Source of the DNA: Shinisaurus crocodilurus
Taxonomy: Eukaryota > Chordata > Lepidosauria > Squamata > Shinisauridae
Reading direction: 5' to 3'
Length of the DNA: 64,000 nucleotides
NCBI GenBank assembly: GCA_021292165.1
Contig: CM037885.1
Location: 9,109,042 to 9,173,041, forward strand
Shown here: positions 63,303-64,000 of the stretch, piece after piece
Numbering within the stretch: position 1 is the first letter of the stretch
How the letters are laid out: every line of letters begins with the position of its first letter
Notes under the pieces: model-generated
What the model was told of the DNA's origin: nothing
Seen by the model: the letters and a program-made list of their open reading frames with translations, nothing else
The model's database searches: none
Program-made: the position numbers and the translations under genes

Positions 63303-63654
63303 GTCTGGATCCTGGGGCTCTTGAGGAAGTGGCAGGAGCAGGGAGGACTGGGCAGAAGATGAGAAGGGCTAGGGTTTGAGAAGGCTGTTGTTTAACATGG
63401 ATATTTGGGAAAGGCTTCAAATACTCATGGCCAGGCTCTGGCTCCTAGGGGAGCAGGCCATATTAGCACAAGTGGGCGAGAAGCAAGTGTGCAGTTCAAA
63501 ACAGGGCAGGGGTTTAGTTCTAGAGTAGCAAACAAGAATTGGATGAGCCAGTGGCAGGCGCATAGTCAGAACCAAACAGGCCAGGCTCAGTGGGAGCAAG
63601 TGTTTCTGCAATGTCCTGATGGTATCGATGGCCTGGTTCGCCCATGACACTAAG
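63303..63654. other. ARHGEF1 intron 6, start
   Basis: No repeat or exon recognised. Confidence 0.4.
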
Positions 63655-64000
63655 GCCTCGTTCACACATCACACTAACCCATGTTTTATTTAAACCATGG
63701 TTTGTTGCCCTACCCAGAGTTTGTCTGGCAGATGATCAAAGAAACCATGGTTTGTTTTCTCAGTCCCTAGGTTGTTTCCCTCCCACTTCACCTGGTCTCT
63801 CCCTGTATCCCAACTGCCTTTGCAGCACTGCAGTACTGGCATGTAAAGAGGCTGGGTTTTTTTTTTTACTGCTCTTGCCCGCCACCTCTGTAGCCTGGTG
63901 AAACAACCCACAATTCTGGGTTTGACCACCCATGGTTTAAACGACAACCCATGGTTAAAACAGCCCACAGTTCACAACCCAACAACAAAACATGGGTTCT
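63655..64000. mobile_element. AACCATGGTTTGTT fold-back repeat, cut by window end
   Basis: TTAAACCATGGTTTGTTGCC, GAAACCATGGTTTGTTTTCT on the left; CCCATGGTTTAAACGACAAC and CAGCCCACAGTTCACAACCC on the right. Same family as 11818-12372 and 52125-52415. Confidence 0.65.

Overview
The window looks like nuclear DNA of a squamate reptile, most likely a lizard. Genes are sparse and split by long introns. The repeats are a squamate-type mix: many tRNA-derived Sauria-type SINEs with a Bov-B-like tail, CR1/L2 LINE fragments, an L1 remnant, a pogo/Tigger-like MITE and many hAT-type fold-back elements. No species is claimed.

Three host genes are supported. (1) At the left edge (2409-3128, +) lies the last exon of a PRDM9-like gene: one isolated C2H2 finger with PRDM9-like spacing, a spacer, four almost identical 84-bp finger repeats, and a C-terminus that stops inside a fifth finger. 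Its KRAB/SET exons are not in the window. (2) CD79A, the Ig-alpha chain of the B-cell receptor, lies on the minus strand (8922-20485) with five coding exons; signal peptide, Ig domain, transmembrane segment and ITAM are all readable. (3) The 5' part of ARHGEF1 (p115RhoGEF) lies on the plus strand. A CpG-rich promoter lies near 39.2-39.9 kb, six coding exons run from 50681 to 63302, and the gene leaves the window on the right. CD79A and ARHGEF1 are also neighbours in mammals, so this is a conserved block, but here they are divergently transcribed.

The rest is largely mobile DNA. Between CD79A and ARHGEF1 sits a composite hAT insertion (21577-28718) with a perfect 8-bp target duplication. It contains a fragment of a NIDO-domain (tectorin-like) gene, a solo LTR with mismatched flanks, a hAT transposase C-terminus and a decayed L2-type LINE. 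Three fold-back MITE families recur throughout. Family A has CAGTGTTCTCCAACC-type ends and 8-bp target duplications. Family B has ends with TTTAGACAG. Family C has ends with CCCCAACCTGGTG. All three carry the same palindromic core around CTCCCAGCAT. Other notable items are a large inverted repeat beside the ARHGEF1 CpG island, 5S rRNA-derived SINEs with two kinds of tail, and a second CpG-rich block inside an ARHGEF1 intron.

All splice sites were read by eye from GT/AG signals and reading-frame continuity. Family assignments come from recognised protein and repeat motifs; no database was searched.
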